The notes: a model not told the origin generated them from the letters alone. 64,000 nucleotides of DNA from Parvibaculaceae bacterium (GCA_019636015.1 JAHBYJ010000001.1:1798001-1862000), one strand, 5' to 3'; numbered from the stretch's first letter, positions 1-9,292 are shown. Made by a program: numbers and translations.

Positions 1-2
1 CG

Positions 3-386
3 GAGCTCGAGGGGCGCGCCGATCTCGTCTTCGTCGATGCGCCCTGCAGCGGGTCCGGTGCCTGGCGCCGCAGCCCCGATGCGCGCTGGCGGCTGACGCC
101 GGATATGTTGGCGGGGTACCGCGCCGCGCAGGACGAAGTGCTCGCCCGTGGCGCCCGCCTCGTCCGGCCCGGCGGTGCGTTGGCCTATGTCACATGCTCG
201 CTGCTCCCGTCGGAAAATGAAGACCGTATCGCCGCGTTTCTGAGTGCCCATCCGGGATTCGCGGAAGAGCGGCCGGCGTTCCCTGGCTTGCCGGAAGGAG
301 CGGGTCCGGGTCTCCGCCTCAGCCCCGCATCGAGCGGAACCGACGGCTTTTTCATCGCTCTCTTGCGCCGCGAGGCTGGCCGATGA
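3..386 (+). CDS. RsmB/NOL1/Sun-family rRNA cytosine-5 methyltransferase, 3' part
   Basis: This is the C-terminal 127 residues of a SAM-dependent RNA methyltransferase; the 5' part lies before the window. The visible fragment has the family motif IV (DAPCSGSGAWRRSPDARW) about residues 14-31 and motif VI (YVTCSLLPSENED) further on. In this family one of these cysteines is the nucleophile that attacks C6 of the target cytosine and the other releases the product, so both catalytic cysteines are present. The family modifies 16S rRNA (RsmB, m5C967 in E. coli), but alphaproteobacteria carry several paralogues, so the exact target is not assigned. The next reading frame has an ATG overlapping this stop codon (ATGA). 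Confidence 0.9.
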   Translation, partial: ELEGRADLVFVDAPCSGSGAWRRSPDARWRLTPDMLAGYRAAQDEVLARGARLVRPGGALAYVTCSLLPSENEDRIAAFLSAHPGFAEERPAFPGLPEGAGPGLRLSPASSGTDGFFIALLRREAGR

Positions 387-463
387 TGCACTGCGGCAAC
401 AGGCTTGACGGGTCGGGGGAAGGATGGTCTATCGGGCCTTCACCCTCCGACGGGCCTGGATGG

Positions 464-964
464 ATGGCGGCCTTGATTTCCCGGAAAACCTGTCTTTCTG
501 CCTTTCTTGCCGCGGCTCTGGCACTCGCCGCGCTGGCCGCGCCGGCGGGCGCCGCAAATGTGGACGAGCGCTCCCAGCGCGCCTCTGTGTCGCTTGCGGC
601 CCGTGCTGCCTCTGCTTTTGGCGAGGGCGATTACACCGCAGCGCAACGCTTCTACGAAATGGCCATCGTGGCCGATCCGGCAAACGCCGCCGCTTTCACA
701 GGCCTCGGCGATACCCATCGCGCCCGCAAACAGCTCAATTTCGCCCGCAAATACTATCTGATTGCCCTGGCGATCGATCCGTCCGATCCGCGGGCGCTGT
801 CCCGCCTTGCGCATCTCGATGTCGATGCGGGAAACCGCGAATCCGCCCTCGAAGGTCTGCGCAAGCTGCGCGCCCATTGCGCGGGCTGCGCCGAAACGCA
901 GGAACTCTCCCGTGCGCTCGGCCTCGGCCCGAACGAGACTATTTCTCCCTCAACCGATCCGTGA
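464..964 (+). CDS. Secreted TPR-repeat protein
   Basis: The 166-residue product starts with a classic signal peptide ([10 protein letters not shown], then an alanine/leucine core ending near AGAANVDE), so it should be exported. The rest holds two to three tetratricopeptide-like helices: [21 protein letters not shown] and [18 protein letters not shown] are clear TPR units, usually protein-protein scaffolds. Four cysteines sit near the C-terminal part (CAGCAETQ region). An in-frame ATG at 383 overlaps the upstream stop and has a GAGG 7 bases before it, but it would put 27 odd residues in front of the signal peptide, so I prefer 464. guaA follows 7 bases after the stop. The specific function is unknown. 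Confidence 0.72.
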   Translation: MAALISRKTCLSAFLAAALALAALAAPAGAANVDERSQRASVSLAARAASAFGEGDYTAAQRFYEMAIVADPANAAAFTGLGDTHRARKQLNFARKYYLIALAIDPSDPRALSRLAHLDVDAGNRESALEGLRKLRAHCAGCAETQELSRALGLGPNETISPSTDP

Positions 965-971
965 ACGGAAC

Positions 972-2522
972 ATGACCGAAGACCGTATTCTTATTATCGA
1001 TTTCGGCAGCCAGGTAACGCAGCTCATCGCGCGCCGCGTCCGCGAAAGCGGCGTCTATTGCGAGATCGTACCCTTCAACAAGGTAGACGAAATCTGGGAA
1101 AGTTTCGGCGCAAAGGGCGTCATCCTCTCCGGTAGCCCCTCGAGCGTCAGCCGCGAGAACAGCCCCCGCGCCCCGCAATATGTATTCGAGGCCGGGCTCC
1201 CCGTTCTCGGTATCTGCTACGGGCAGCAGACCATGACGCTGCAGCTTGGCGGCAAGGTGGAGGGACATGACGAGCGCGAGTTCGGCCGAGCCGTGATCGA
1301 AGTGAAGGAGGACACGCCCCTCCTCGACGGCATTGTGCAGCAGGGCGGTAGCGAGCCCGTCTGGATGAGCCATGGCGACCGCGTCGTCGCCATCGCGCCG
1401 GGCTTCAAGGTCGTCGCACAGAGCCGCGGCGCACCCTTCGCCGTCATCGCCGATGAAGAGCGCCGCTTCTACGGTGTGCAGTTCCATCCCGAAGTTGTGC
1501 ACACGCCGCGCGGCCGTGACATGTTGTGGAATTTCACGCATCGCATCTGCGGCTGCAGGGGCGACTGGACGATGGCCGCCTTCCGTGAAACGGAAATCGC
1601 GAAGGTTCGGCAGCAAGTCGGCAAGGGCAGGGTGATCTGCGGTCTGTCGGGCGGCGTCGACTCATCCGTCGTCGCGGTGCTGCTGCACGAGGCGATCGGC
1701 GACCAGCTTCAATGCGTCTTTGTCGACACGGGCATGATGCGCGCAGGCGAGGCCGAACAGGTCGTCTCGCTTTTTCGCGATCACTACAACATCCCGCTCG
1801 TCGCGGTCGATGCGAGCGACCTCTTCCTCGGCAAGCTCGACGGCGTGACCGATCCCGAACAGAAGCGCAAGATCATCGGCGCGACCTTTATCGACGTCTT
1901 CGAAGCCGAAGCGAAAAAGGTCGGCGGCGCCGACTTTCTCGCACAGGGCACGCTCTATCCGGACGTCATCGAAAGCGTCTCCTTCGCGGGCGGTCCTTCC
2001 GTCACTATCAAGAGCCATCACAATGTCGGCGGGCTCCCTGAGCGCATGAACATGAAGCTCGTGGAGCCGCTCCGCGAACTCTTCAAGGATGAAGTGCGTG
2101 CGCTGGGTCGTGAACTCGGACTGCCGGAACAATTCGTCGGCCGTCACCCCTTCCCGGGGCCGGGCCTTGCGATCCGTGTGCCGGGCGAGATCACGCGCGA
2201 GAAGCTCGAAATTCTCCGCAAGGCCGACACGATCTACCTCGAGGAGATCCGCACGGCGGGCCTCTATGACGAAATCTGGCAGGCATTCGCCGTGCTTCTT
2301 CCGGTTCGCACCGTTGGCGTCATGGGCGATGAGCGCACCTACGATTATGTCTGTGCACTCCGCGCCGTGACCTCGCTCGACGGCATGACGGCGGACTACT
2401 ATCCCTTCACTCACGAATTCCTGGGACATGTCTCGACACGCATCATCAACGAAGTCCGCGGCATCAACCGCGTCGTTTATGACGTAACCTCGAAGCCGCC
2501 GGGAACGATTGAGTGGGAATGA
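972..2522 (+). CDS. guaA: GMP synthase (glutamine-hydrolysing)
   Basis: Converts XMP to GMP using ATP and glutamine, the last step of de novo guanine nucleotide synthesis in the cytosol. The 516 residues contain a class I glutamine amidotransferase domain with nucleophile Cys82 in GICYGQQ and the His-Glu pair in FHPE near 172, followed by the ATP pyrophosphatase P-loop SGGVDSS near 223 and the GMP synthase dimerisation domain ending in the family-typical KPPGTIEWE. Length matches the family. A longer in-frame extension back to 762 runs through the upstream TPR gene and is not part of the protein; the start is set by homology at [14 protein letters not shown]. The last 59 bases are overlapped by the opposite-strand SDR gene. 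Confidence 0.97.
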   Translation: MTEDRILIIDFGSQVTQLIARRVRESGVYCEIVPFNKVDEIWESFGAKGVILSGSPSSVSRENSPRAPQYVFEAGLPVLGICYGQQTMTLQLGGKVEGHDEREFGRAVIEVKEDTPLLDGIVQQGGSEPVWMSHGDRVVAIAPGFKVVAQSRGAPFAVIADEERRFYGVQFHPEVVHTPRGRDMLWNFTHRICGCRGDWTMAAFRETEIAKVRQQVGKGRVICGLSGGVDSSVVAVLLHEAIGDQLQCVFVDTGMMRAGEAEQVVSLFRDHYNIPLVAVDASDLFLGKLDGVTDPEQKRKIIGATFIDVFEAEAKKVGGADFLAQGTLYPDVIESVSFAGGPSVTIKSHHNVGGLPERMNMKLVEPLRELFKDEVRALGRELGLPEQFVGRHPFPGPGLAIRVPGEITREKLEILRKADTIYLEEIRTAGLYDEIWQAFAVLLPVRTVGVMGDERTYDYVCALRAVTSLDGMTADYYPFTHEFLGHVSTRIINEVRGINRVVYDVTSKPPGTIEWE

Positions 2523-3534
2523 GCTTTCGGACAGCCGGCTTCTTCCGGCGGCTCATCGCGACGAGGCCAATGGCTGCGGCCACAACGCCGAGTGTCGCAT
2601 AGGGGTGAATGCGGGCCGATGCGGCGATGCTCGTCCGCCGGATCGGCGTTTTCTGCTCGCCAAGTTCCCGCCCGCCATCGCCGGGCTCGTGAAGCGCCGA
2701 ATTGTTGCGCTTGGGCTGGCTCTCGTCCCGTGCCGTCTTGTAGAAACTCCAGGCAAAGACCCGGTCCGCCAGCGACGGAAGTAGCCCAGCAAATGTCGTC
2801 ATGGCGAGGCCGGACCCGCCGACGGTGATGTCGCGCGTCGGCGTTTGCGCGCAATGGAGCACCGCCTTGGCGACGAGCTCCGGATGGTAGACCGGCGGCG
2901 GCACCTTTGATGCCACATCCATGTAGTTCTTCGCGTGGTCGCCGAACGGCGTATGCATGCCGCTCGGCTTGATCAGCGACACCGAAACCGGCGCTTTCTC
3001 ATGCAGAAGCTCGAGCCGCAGGGAATCTGTGAAGCCCTTCACAGCATGTTTCGACGCCGTATAGGCGCTGAGGATGGGGGCGGGCATTTCCGAGCTGATC
3101 GATCCGATATTGATAAGCGCGCCGCCATTCGCCTTCAGGTAGCGCAGCGCCTCAAGGGAGCCATGCACCACGCCCCAATAATTCGTCTGGAAAATGCGGT
3201 GATGATCTTCGTCAGAGGTTTCTTCGAGCCGCGCATAAATGCCGACGCCTGCGTTGTTCACCCAGGTGTCGAAGCCGCCATGCCTGTCGATTACGGTGTT
3301 GACCACGTTGCGCACCTGCGCCCGGTCGCCCACATCCGCAACCACGAAATCCGCATTGCCGCCTTCCTGCCGGATCTCGTCGCAAATCTGCTGCAGTGCT
3401 TCTTCGTTGCGCGACACGAGAATGACATTGGCGCCGGCGCGCGCTGCGCGCCTTGCGGTGGTGAGGCCAATGCCGGAACTCGCCCCTGTGATGACGATCG
3501 TCTGTTCCGGGAGGCGCTTCAGCTTCGGTCTCAT
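2464..3534 (-). CDS. Short-chain dehydrogenase/reductase with C-terminal membrane anchor
   Basis: A 356-residue classical SDR: NAD(P)-binding TGASSGIG at residues 16-23, NNAG at 93-96, a serine in the IGSIS segment and the catalytic YxxxK pair Tyr158/Lys162. It reduces or oxidises an unknown alcohol/ketone substrate. Beyond the 250-residue SDR core there is an extra tail with one hydrophobic segment (about 312-328, [15 protein letters not shown]) followed by basic residues, which suggests attachment to the inner membrane. The start is supported by AAGGAG seven bases upstream. The 3' end is convergent with guaA and overlaps it by 59 bases. Arg39 to Arg42 region (VSRNE) is compatible with NADPH preference, which is only an inference. 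Confidence 0.88.
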   Translation of the reverse strand: MRPKLKRLPEQTIVITGASSGIGLTTARRAARAGANVILVSRNEEALQQICDEIRQEGGNADFVVADVGDRAQVRNVVNTVIDRHGGFDTWVNNAGVGIYARLEETSDEDHHRIFQTNYWGVVHGSLEALRYLKANGGALINIGSISSEMPAPILSAYTASKHAVKGFTDSLRLELLHEKAPVSVSLIKPSGMHTPFGDHAKNYMDVASKVPPPVYHPELVAKAVLHCAQTPTRDITVGGSGLAMTTFAGLLPSLADRVFAWSFYKTARDESQPKRNNSALHEPGDGGRELGEQKTPIRRTSIAASARIHPYATLGVVAAAIGLVAMSRRKKPAVRKLIPTQSFPAASRLRHKRRG

Positions 3535-3641
3535 GTCATTTCTCCTTTTCTTGTGCCGTGAGTCTCCTTTCGTGAACCGTGAAATTGCTTCTCTGTTCCC
3601 GAAAATCGGCCGCTCGACGCCGATAAGCGGGTGAAACGGAA

Positions 3642-3666
3642 AACGGCGGGGAAGTTCCCCGCCGTT
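3642..3666 (-). terminator. Perfect 12-bp hairpin downstream of ilvD
   Basis: The arms AACGGCGGGGAA and TTCCCCGCCGTT are perfectly complementary around a single base, 34 bases past the ilvD stop. On the minus strand the hairpin is followed by a short T run (TTTTCC). It fits a factor-independent terminator with a weak U tract. Confidence 0.7.
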
Positions 3667-3699
3667 CCATACATCTGCTGATGCTTGCCGAGGCTCCGC

Positions 3700-5562
3700 T
3701 CAGTGCAGCCCGGCCGCCTTGTCGATGGCGTCCTTGTCGCGCACGGCGCCTTTGGCGGCACTGGTCACGAAGGCGGCATAGGTCTTGAGCGCGGTGGAGA
3801 TGGAGCGCTTGCGCGGCTTTGCCGGCTTCCAGCCCTTTTCATCCTGCTCGGCTCGGCGCGCGGCGAGTTCCTCGTCGCTCACCTTCAGTTGTATGCTGCG
3901 CCCCGGCACGTCGATGGCGATCATGTCGCCCTCGCGCACAAGCCCGATCGCGCCGCCTTCCGCCGCTTCCGGCGAGGCATGGCCGATCGAAAGACCCGAC
4001 GTGCCGCCCGAGAAACGCCCGTCGGTCACAAGCGCGCATTTCGCGCCGAGGCCTTTGGACTTGAGGTAGGAGGTTGGGTAGAGCATTTCCTGCATGCCCG
4101 GGCCACCGCGCGGCCCCTCATAGCGGATGACGACGACATCGCCCGCCTTCACGCGATTGGTCAGGATCGCGCTCACCGCATCGTCCTGGCTCTCGAAAAC
4201 GCGCGCCGGGCCTTCGAACTGGAGAATGCTTTCGTCGACACCCGCCGTCTTCACGATGCAGCCATCGAGCGCGATATTGCCGTAAAGCACGGCAAGCCCG
4301 CCATCCTTCGAGAAGGCGTCCTCAACGCTGCGGATCACACCGCCCTTGCGGTCGAGGTCGAGGCTTTCCCATTTGCGGTTCTGGCTGAAGGCCGTCTGCG
4401 TCGGCACACCGCCCGGCGCCGCCAGGAAAAGCTCCTTCGCGAGGTCGCTCGCCGTGCTCCGCTTGATGTCCCATTCGTTGAGCGCGTCGCCGAGCGTGGG
4501 CGCATGAACCGTGGGCAGGCTCGCATGGAGCAGCCCGCCGCGGTCAAGTTCACCAAGGATCGACATGATGCCGCCTGCGCGATGCACATCTTCCATGTGC
4601 ACATCGGCCTTCGACGGCGCGACCTTGCACAGCACCGGCACGCGGCGCGATAGCCGGTCGATATCGGCCATGGTGAAGTCGATCCCGCCTTCATGCGCCG
4701 CCGCAAGAATGTGCAGCACCGTGTTGGTCGAGCCGCCCATGGCGATGTCGAGCGACATTGCGTTTTCGAAGGCTTCCTTGGAGGCGATGTTGCGCGGCAA
4801 CACGGACTGGTCGTCCTGCTCGTAATAGCGCTTCGCGAGCCCGACGATCCGCCGGCCCGCCTCCAGGAAGAGCGCCTCGCGCGCTGCATGGGTCGCGAGT
4901 GTCGAACCATTGCCCGGCAGGCTGAGGCCGAGCGCTTCGGTCAGGCAGTTCATCGAATTCGCCGTGAACATGCCCGAGCACGAGCCGCAGGTCGGGCAGG
5001 CCGAGCGCTCGATCGTCTTCACTTCCTCATCGGTGTAGGACTCGTCCGCCGCCGCGACCATCGCATCCACGAGGTCGAGCGCCTTCGTCTCATCGCGCAG
5101 CACCACCTTGCCGGCCTCCATGGGGCCGCCGGAGACGAAGATCGCCGGGATATTGAGCCGCATCGCGGCGTTCAGCATGCCAGGGGTGATCTTGTCGCAA
5201 TTCGAGATGCAGACCATGGCGTCGGCGCAATGCGCGTTGACCATGTATTCCACGCTGTCGGCGATGATCTCGCGCGAGGGCAGGGAATAGAGCATGCCGT
5301 CGTGTCCCATCGCGATGCCGTCATCGACGGCGATCGTGTTGAACTCCTTGGCGACACCGCCCGCTGTTTCGATTTCCCGGGCGACAAGCTGGCCGAGGTC
5401 CTTGAGATGTACGTGACCGGGCACAAACTGAGTGAAGGAGTTTACCACGGCGATGATCGGCTTCCCGAAGTCGCTGTCTTTCATTCCCGTGGCGCGCCAC
5501 AAGCCGCGGGCGCCGGCCATGTTGCGGCCATGCGTCGTTGTGCGTGAGCGGTAGCTGCCCAT
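3700..5562 (-). CDS. ilvD: Dihydroxy-acid dehydratase
   Basis: Dehydrates 2,3-dihydroxy-isovalerate and 2,3-dihydroxy-3-methylvalerate to the 2-oxo acids that lead to valine, leucine and isoleucine. The 620-residue length matches IlvD. Visible signatures are Cys122 in [12 protein letters not shown] and the cluster CPTCGSC (Cys189, 192, 195), which provide Fe-S cluster ligands, plus the ED motif region and the C-terminal [14 protein letters not shown] segment. It is transcribed alone, opposite to the SRPBCC gene across about 260 bases. A perfect hairpin lies just after its stop codon. I see no leader peptide rich in branched-chain residues, so attenuation is not supported. Confidence 0.97.
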   Translation of the reverse strand: MGSYRSRTTTHGRNMAGARGLWRATGMKDSDFGKPIIAVVNSFTQFVPGHVHLKDLGQLVAREIETAGGVAKEFNTIAVDDGIAMGHDGMLYSLPSREIIADSVEYMVNAHCADAMVCISNCDKITPGMLNAAMRLNIPAIFVSGGPMEAGKVVLRDETKALDLVDAMVAAADESYTDEEVKTIERSACPTCGSCSGMFTANSMNCLTEALGLSLPGNGSTLATHAAREALFLEAGRRIVGLAKRYYEQDDQSVLPRNIASKEAFENAMSLDIAMGGSTNTVLHILAAAHEGGIDFTMADIDRLSRRVPVLCKVAPSKADVHMEDVHRAGGIMSILGELDRGGLLHASLPTVHAPTLGDALNEWDIKRSTASDLAKELFLAAPGGVPTQTAFSQNRKWESLDLDRKGGVIRSVEDAFSKDGGLAVLYGNIALDGCIVKTAGVDESILQFEGPARVFESQDDAVSAILTNRVKAGDVVVIRYEGPRGGPGMQEMLYPTSYLKSKGLGAKCALVTDGRFSGGTSGLSIGHASPEAAEGGAIGLVREGDMIAIDVPGRSIQLKVSDEELAARRAEQDEKGWKPAKPRKRSISTALKTYAAFVTSAAKGAVRDKDAIDKAAGLH

Positions 5563-5822
5563 AATTTCTCGTCCTTCAAGTCAGTGTTGCTCGATCCGCG
5601 GATCGGAACCCGGAGAATAATCTCTCCCGCGCGTCGCGTCGAATATTCATGAAGGACATAGAGTGGCAAGCCGCTTGATTGAAGGGGGGTGTTGCCCCCA
5701 CGCGCCGTCCGGTTAATCGCATGGCTTCGGGGAATTCGCTTTGACTTGCTTCATATAGATTGATATCAACCTTTTTTATCTCGCGCCGATGCCGGTTAAG
5801 CGGCCCGTTAACGGAGAACCAG

Positions 5823-6371
5823 GTGCTGAAATTCCTTCTCTATGCGGGCGTCGTGCTCGTTCTGATCGCCATTGCGCTGCTGGTGCTTGCCAGCCGGAAA
5901 CCCGAGCACTTCCGCATCGAGCGCAGCGCGCTCATCGATGCCCCGCCCGAGCGCATCTATCCGCTGGTCGAGGATTTCCGCCTCTGGCCCCGCTGGTCGT
6001 CCTACGAGACGCGCGATCCTGAAATGGCCCGCATCTATAGCGGCGCGGAAAAGGGGCCGGGCGCCATCTATGCATGGGATGGCAATCGCAGCATCGGCAG
6101 CGGCAGCATGGAGATCCTGGAGGCAGACGCGCCCTCGCGCCTCGTCATCGCCCTCCATTTCCGCACGCCGATGCAGGCGGACCACACGGGTATCTTCACT
6201 TTCGTCCCGGAGGGCGATGCCACCCGCGTCACCTGGGCAATGGAAGGTAAATCCGGCCTCTTCGCTAGAGTGATTGAGCTCTTCTTCGACGTGGACAAGA
6301 TGGTTGGTGCCGATTTCGAGGCCGGTCTCGCGGCGCTAAAGGCCGAAGCCGAGAGAGGAGCTGAGCAATGA
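5823..6371 (+). CDS. Membrane-anchored SRPBCC (polyketide cyclase/START-like) protein
   Basis: A 182-residue protein with one N-terminal transmembrane helix (FLLYAGVVLVLIAIALLVLA) followed by a START/Bet v1-like lipid-binding fold. The opening of the domain (RSALIDAPPERIYPLVEDFRLWPRWSSYE) is the hallmark of the polyketide cyclase/dehydrase family. These domains bind hydrophobic ligands; no substrate can be deduced. The GTG at 5823 has GGAG six bases upstream and directly precedes the hydrophobic helix, so I prefer it over the ATG at 5760. Its stop overlaps the start of the VOC gene (ATGA), suggesting coupled expression. Confidence 0.83.
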   Translation: MLKFLLYAGVVLVLIAIALLVLASRKPEHFRIERSALIDAPPERIYPLVEDFRLWPRWSSYETRDPEMARIYSGAEKGPGAIYAWDGNRSIGSGSMEILEADAPSRLVIALHFRTPMQADHTGIFTFVPEGDATRVTWAMEGKSGLFARVIELFFDVDKMVGADFEAGLAALKAEAERGAEQ

Positions 6372-7135
6372 CCGCCCCGAACCATTTTCTCTGGTATGAA
6401 CTGATGACGAACGATACCGCCACGGCTGGCGAATTTTATTCGCACGTCGTTGGCTGGAAGCTCGATCCTACCGATGACAGCGCCAATCCCTATACGCGCT
6501 TTCTCGTCGGCGATGCCGGAGTTGGCGGCATGATGGCCATTCCGCCCGAGCAATGCGACCGCATGGAGCCCGGCTGGATCGGCTATGTCGGGGTCGACGA
6601 TGTAGATGACTATGCAGCGCGCATCGCCCGTGCCGGCGGCGCCGTATTGCGTGATCCGGCCGATGTTCCCGGCATTCTCCGTTTCGCCGTCGTCGCGGAC
6701 CCCGCCGGCGCAGCCTTCGCGATCTTCAAGGGCATGGTGGCCGGGGGGATGAACCTGCCGCCCATGGGCACGCAAGGAACGACGGGCTGGCATGAGCTTT
6801 ACAGCGGGGAGGTCGAGCCCACTTTCGCATTCTATTCCAGCCTCTTCGGCTGGACGAAGGATCAGGCGATGGATATGGGCGATATGGGTGTCTATCAGCT
6901 CTTCGCTGCAGGCGGCGATGCTATCGGCGCCATGATGAGGAAGCCGGAAAACATTCCGACTCCTGTCTGGAATTTTTATTTCTGCGTCGACGATATCGAT
7001 GCGGCCGTCACGCGTATTGGCGAGAAGGGCGGCACCGTCATCATGGGTCCGCATCAGGTGCCGGGCGACGCATGGGTTGTCATGGGACTCGATCCGGAAG
7101 GCGCGTCCTTCGCGCTCGTCGGCGCGCGAAGCTGA
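6368..7135 (+). CDS. Two-domain VOC (glyoxalase/bleomycin-resistance fold) protein
   Basis: 255 residues with two tandem vicinal-oxygen-chelate modules, about 1-125 and 130-255. The first starts NHFLWYELMTNDTATAGEFYSHVVGWK and the second GWHELYSGEVEPTFAFYSSLFGWTKD, the usual beta-alpha-beta opening of VOC modules. Members include glyoxalases, extradiol dioxygenases and antibiotic-binding proteins; this subtype is commonly annotated only as VOC family. An AGAGGAG sequence lies ahead of the start, and the start overlaps the previous stop. The pair with the lipid-binding SRPBCC gene hints at handling of small hydrophobic compounds, which is inference. Confidence 0.86.
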   Translation: MTAPNHFLWYELMTNDTATAGEFYSHVVGWKLDPTDDSANPYTRFLVGDAGVGGMMAIPPEQCDRMEPGWIGYVGVDDVDDYAARIARAGGAVLRDPADVPGILRFAVVADPAGAAFAIFKGMVAGGMNLPPMGTQGTTGWHELYSGEVEPTFAFYSSLFGWTKDQAMDMGDMGVYQLFAAGGDAIGAMMRKPENIPTPVWNFYFCVDDIDAAVTRIGEKGGTVIMGPHQVPGDAWVVMGLDPEGASFALVGARS

Positions 7136-7154
7136 AACGAGTAGGGAGGCCGCC

Positions 7155-7559
7155 GTGGAGAATCCCCGCCGTATCGGAATGAGCATTCTCGCAGTCCTTG
7201 CCGGACTTGTGGCGATCTTCGTGATCTCGCTCGGCACCGACCAGCTCTTCCATTCGCTCGGCGTCTATCCGCCATGGGATCAGCCGCTGACGGATACAGG
7301 GCTTCTCCTCCTCGCTTTCGCCTACCGCGCACTCTATGGCGTTGCCGGCGGCTACATCACGGGGCGTCTCGCGCCGCGTGCGCCGGTTGCCCATGCGCTC
7401 GTGCTCGGCGGTATTGGTGTGGTGCTCAGCACGCTTGGCGCCATCGCCATGTGGGATATGAGCCCGGCCTGGTATCCGCTGGCGCTGATCGCTGTCTCGC
7501 TTCCGCTCTCATGGGCGGGCGGCAAGCTCGCCGCGCGGAAACGATCATCGATTGCCTAA
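7155..7559 (+). CDS. Small integral membrane protein
   Basis: 134 residues with four predicted membrane helices (around 10-28, 47-68, 77-97 and 106-124) and a basic C-terminus (KLAARKRSSIA). The GTG start has GGGAGG five bases upstream. I do not recognise the family. It is 19 bases downstream of the VOC gene and may be in the same transcript. Its last 15 bases overlap the end of the opposite-strand membrane protein gene. Confidence 0.75.
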   Translation: MENPRRIGMSILAVLAGLVAIFVISLGTDQLFHSLGVYPPWDQPLTDTGLLLLAFAYRALYGVAGGYITGRLAPRAPVAHALVLGGIGVVLSTLGAIAMWDMSPAWYPLALIAVSLPLSWAGGKLAARKRSSIA

Positions 7560-7982
7560 GTTGCATGCGCGCGCGGCGGCCTGGGCGGCTAACCCCACCA
7601 GTGCCACGCCGAACGGAACATGGAGCCAGAGGAGGTTGCTTCCGTTCGCTGCGAACTTGCCGATAGCGGTCTGAAGGAAGAGGAGTACGGCAAGTCCGAG
7701 CAGCATCAGCCCGAGTTTCGTTCCCTGCGGCACGCGGCGCAGCGTTGCGAGGGCGAAACAGGCTGCGGTGACCGCGCCGAAGATCAGGAGCGCCGCGGAG
7801 GCAAGATGCGCCGCCCGCGCCCACGGGAAACCGGAAAGCATGGCTCCCGCAAATGCCGCTTCGGCGAAAATGGCGGCAAGGAGGAGCAGGGTGATCACGC
7901 GCCACAATCGCTGCGCAGGGGGCACCTCGCCACCGGATTGCACAGCGTCAGATGGGCGGAGGGTGAGAGCGAATTTCTCCAT
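7545..7982 (-). CDS. Four-helix membrane protein
   Basis: 145 residues with a hydrophilic N-terminal segment (MEKFALTLRPSDAVQSGGEVP) then four hydrophobic helices, the second and third rich in alanine and leucine. AAGGAG stands just before the ATG. No family assigned. It is the last gene of a minus-strand group arsR/arsC fusion, VOC, membrane protein, starting 32 bases after the VOC stop, so it may belong to the same operon. It is convergent with the small membrane protein gene on the other strand. Confidence 0.75.
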   Translation of the reverse strand: MEKFALTLRPSDAVQSGGEVPPAQRLWRVITLLLLAAIFAEAAFAGAMLSGFPWARAAHLASAALLIFGAVTAACFALATLRRVPQGTKLGLMLLGLAVLLFLQTAIGKFAANGSNLLWLHVPFGVALVGLAAQAAARACNLGNR

Positions 7983-8014
7983 GCTCGTCTCCTTCTGCGA
8001 TGAAGATCGGACGG

Positions 8015-8404
8015 TCAGCGCGGCGCGGCGGGCTGAAAAAGTTCCACCACATTGCCGGAAGGATCCTGCAACAGGATTTGCTTGCCCCCCGGGCCTTCGA
8101 GAATTTCGTTGCGAAAGGACACACCGGCTGCGCGCAAGCGCGAGACTTCGGTCTCGATATCGCCCACGATGAGATGGATGCGGTTCCAGCCGCCGGCCTT
8201 TGGCGTTGCGCCGTCCGGCATCGGCCGCGCTGCGGAACTCGCAGGCCCGCTCAGCAACAGCCGCAATCTGCCGCGCGCGACATCGGCAAAGGCCGGAAAG
8301 GCGTTCAGCACCTCGAAGCCGAGATGCTTCGTGTAGAAGGCAACGGACGCTTCCACGTCGTCCACGATGTAGCGTACATGCACCATCTCGCTGAGATCGG
8401 TCAT
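8015..8404 (-). CDS. Single-domain VOC family protein
   Basis: 129 residues spanning two half-modules of the VOC fold: VHVRYIVDDVEASVAFYTKHLGFE at the start and NRIHLIVGDIETEVSRLRAAGVSF in the middle, ending with the common DPSGNVVELFQ motif containing a metal-ligand Glu. It begins at an ATG that overlaps the stop of the upstream ArsR-ArsC fusion (ATGA) with GGAGG upstream, so the two are probably translated together. It contains no cysteine, so it is unlikely to be the arsenic-carbon lyase ArsI, which needs a cysteine motif. Substrate unknown. Confidence 0.84.
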   Translation of the reverse strand: MTDLSEMVHVRYIVDDVEASVAFYTKHLGFEVLNAFPAFADVARGRLRLLLSGPASSAARPMPDGATPKAGGWNRIHLIVGDIETEVSRLRAAGVSFRNEILEGPGGKQILLQDPSGNVVELFQPAAPR

Positions 8405-9168
8405 GGCTCTTCCTCCTCGGAAAGCGCGGCGATGAGAAAGTCGATGCGGTCCGCAAGCTCCTCCGCCGTCCGCTCGAACAGCGGATAGGTGGCTTCGTCG
8501 GCCTCGCCCGTTGCCGGATTGGCGACGCTCCAGTGGATCGCAACCGTTTCCGTCTGGAAACGGGGACAGGCTTCGCGCACGCGGTCGCACAGGCTCACCA
8601 CGCGGTCGAAGGACTCTCCCGTAAAGAGGTCGAGATGTTTCGGTACCTGGGCCGAAATATCGATGCCGAATTTCTCCCGCATCGCGCGCACGGCATTGGG
8701 GTGCAAAGGCTTTGGGTCGCTGCCCGCACTATGCGCTTCGATGACACCGCCCGATCGCGCACGGATCAGCGCCTCCGCCATTTGCGAGCGCGCACTGTTG
8801 CCTGTGCAGAGAAACAGCACTCTCGCCGGCCGGATGGCATCCGGGGTGTTTCCGGCAGGCTTCGATCTCAATCCGGGGTGGAGCGCCCCGCCGGCGGACG
8901 AGAACAGCTTGCCCATCCGCGCCAGGTCGAGCCCGTAATAGGTGTCTCGGCGATCGGCAGAGCTGCGCCTGGCAAAGACAAGGCCGCCATCCCGCAATTT
9001 GCCGAGGTGATAGGAGACGAGATTCTGCGGCTGGCCAACCCGCTCGGTCAGTTCGAGCACGATCCGGTCGCTTCGGGCGAGCTCGCCAAGCAGCCGCCAG
9101 CGCAACGGGTGTCCCGCGAGTTGCAGGAAGTCGGAGGGGGTCGGAGTGCTGGCGGCAGATGTGTTCAT
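8401..9168 (-). CDS. ArsR-type regulator fused to thioredoxin-type arsenate reductase (ArsC)
   Basis: 255 residues in two parts. Residues 12-90 form an ArsR/SmtB winged helix (recognition helix QPQNLVSYHLGKLRDGGL, wing RRSSADRRDTYY). Residues 116-250 are a low-molecular-weight phosphatase fold of the ArsC type: P-loop CTGNSAR with nucleophile Cys121 and Arg127, and the redox pair Cys194/Cys201 in LCDRVREACP. The regulator half contains no cysteine at all, so it lacks the usual arsenite-sensing site. The loop that normally supplies a general acid Asp reads HWSVANPA, with Asn at 217. The ATG at 9168 lies six bases after a good -10 box, so the mRNA may be leaderless; an ATG at 9183 would lie upstream of that -10. 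Confidence 0.87.
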   Translation of the reverse strand: MNTSAASTPTPSDFLQLAGHPLRWRLLGELARSDRIVLELTERVGQPQNLVSYHLGKLRDGGLVFARRSSADRRDTYYGLDLARMGKLFSSAGGALHPGLRSKPAGNTPDAIRPARVLFLCTGNSARSQMAEALIRARSGGVIEAHSAGSDPKPLHPNAVRAMREKFGIDISAQVPKHLDLFTGESFDRVVSLCDRVREACPRFQTETVAIHWSVANPATGEADEATYPLFERTAEELADRIDFLIAALSEEEEP

Positions 9169-9174
9169 ACGCTT

Positions 9175-9204
9175 CTTATACATCAAATCATTTTGATGAA
9201 TCAA
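9175..9204 (-). promoter_or_regulatory. Promoter of the arsR-arsC fusion, predicted leaderless
   Basis: On the minus strand, -35 TTGATT (9199-9204) and -10 TATAAG (9175-9180) are separated by 18 bases. With the usual 6-base gap the transcript would begin at 9168, which is the A of the ATG start codon. No Shine-Dalgarno is seen. Confidence 0.6.
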
Positions 9205-9218
9205 TATGATTTGATGTA
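9179..9218. promoter_or_regulatory. ArsR-like operator: 13-bp inverted repeat over the promoter
   Basis: The arms TACATCAAATCAT (9179-9191) and ATGATTTGATGTA (9206-9218) are perfectly complementary, with 14 bases between. Inside there is a smaller palindrome ATCAAA-4-TTTGAT (9182-9197). ATCAA/TTGAT half sites of this kind are typical ArsR-family operators. The site covers both promoter boxes, so binding would block transcription; autoregulation is inferred. Confidence 0.68.
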
Positions 9219-9234
9219 ATTTCTTGAGCGCATG

Positions 9235-9273
9235 AAAAAGCCCGGTTCGCAGGCCACCGCCACGAACCGGGCT
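9235..9273 (-). terminator. Rho-independent terminator of asd
   Basis: An 11-bp stem, AGCCCGGTTCG (9239-9249) against CGAACCGGGCT (9263-9273), with a 13-base loop. Read on the minus strand it ends in TTTTT (9235-9239). It starts 20 bases past the asd stop. Confidence 0.85.
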
Positions 9274-9292
9274 CATGACTGCATTGTCCGGA

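Noticed and set aside
8015..8404. VOC gene next to arsC as an ArsI arsenic-carbon lyase
   Set aside because: The protein has no cysteine, and ArsI needs a cysteine motif for arsenic.
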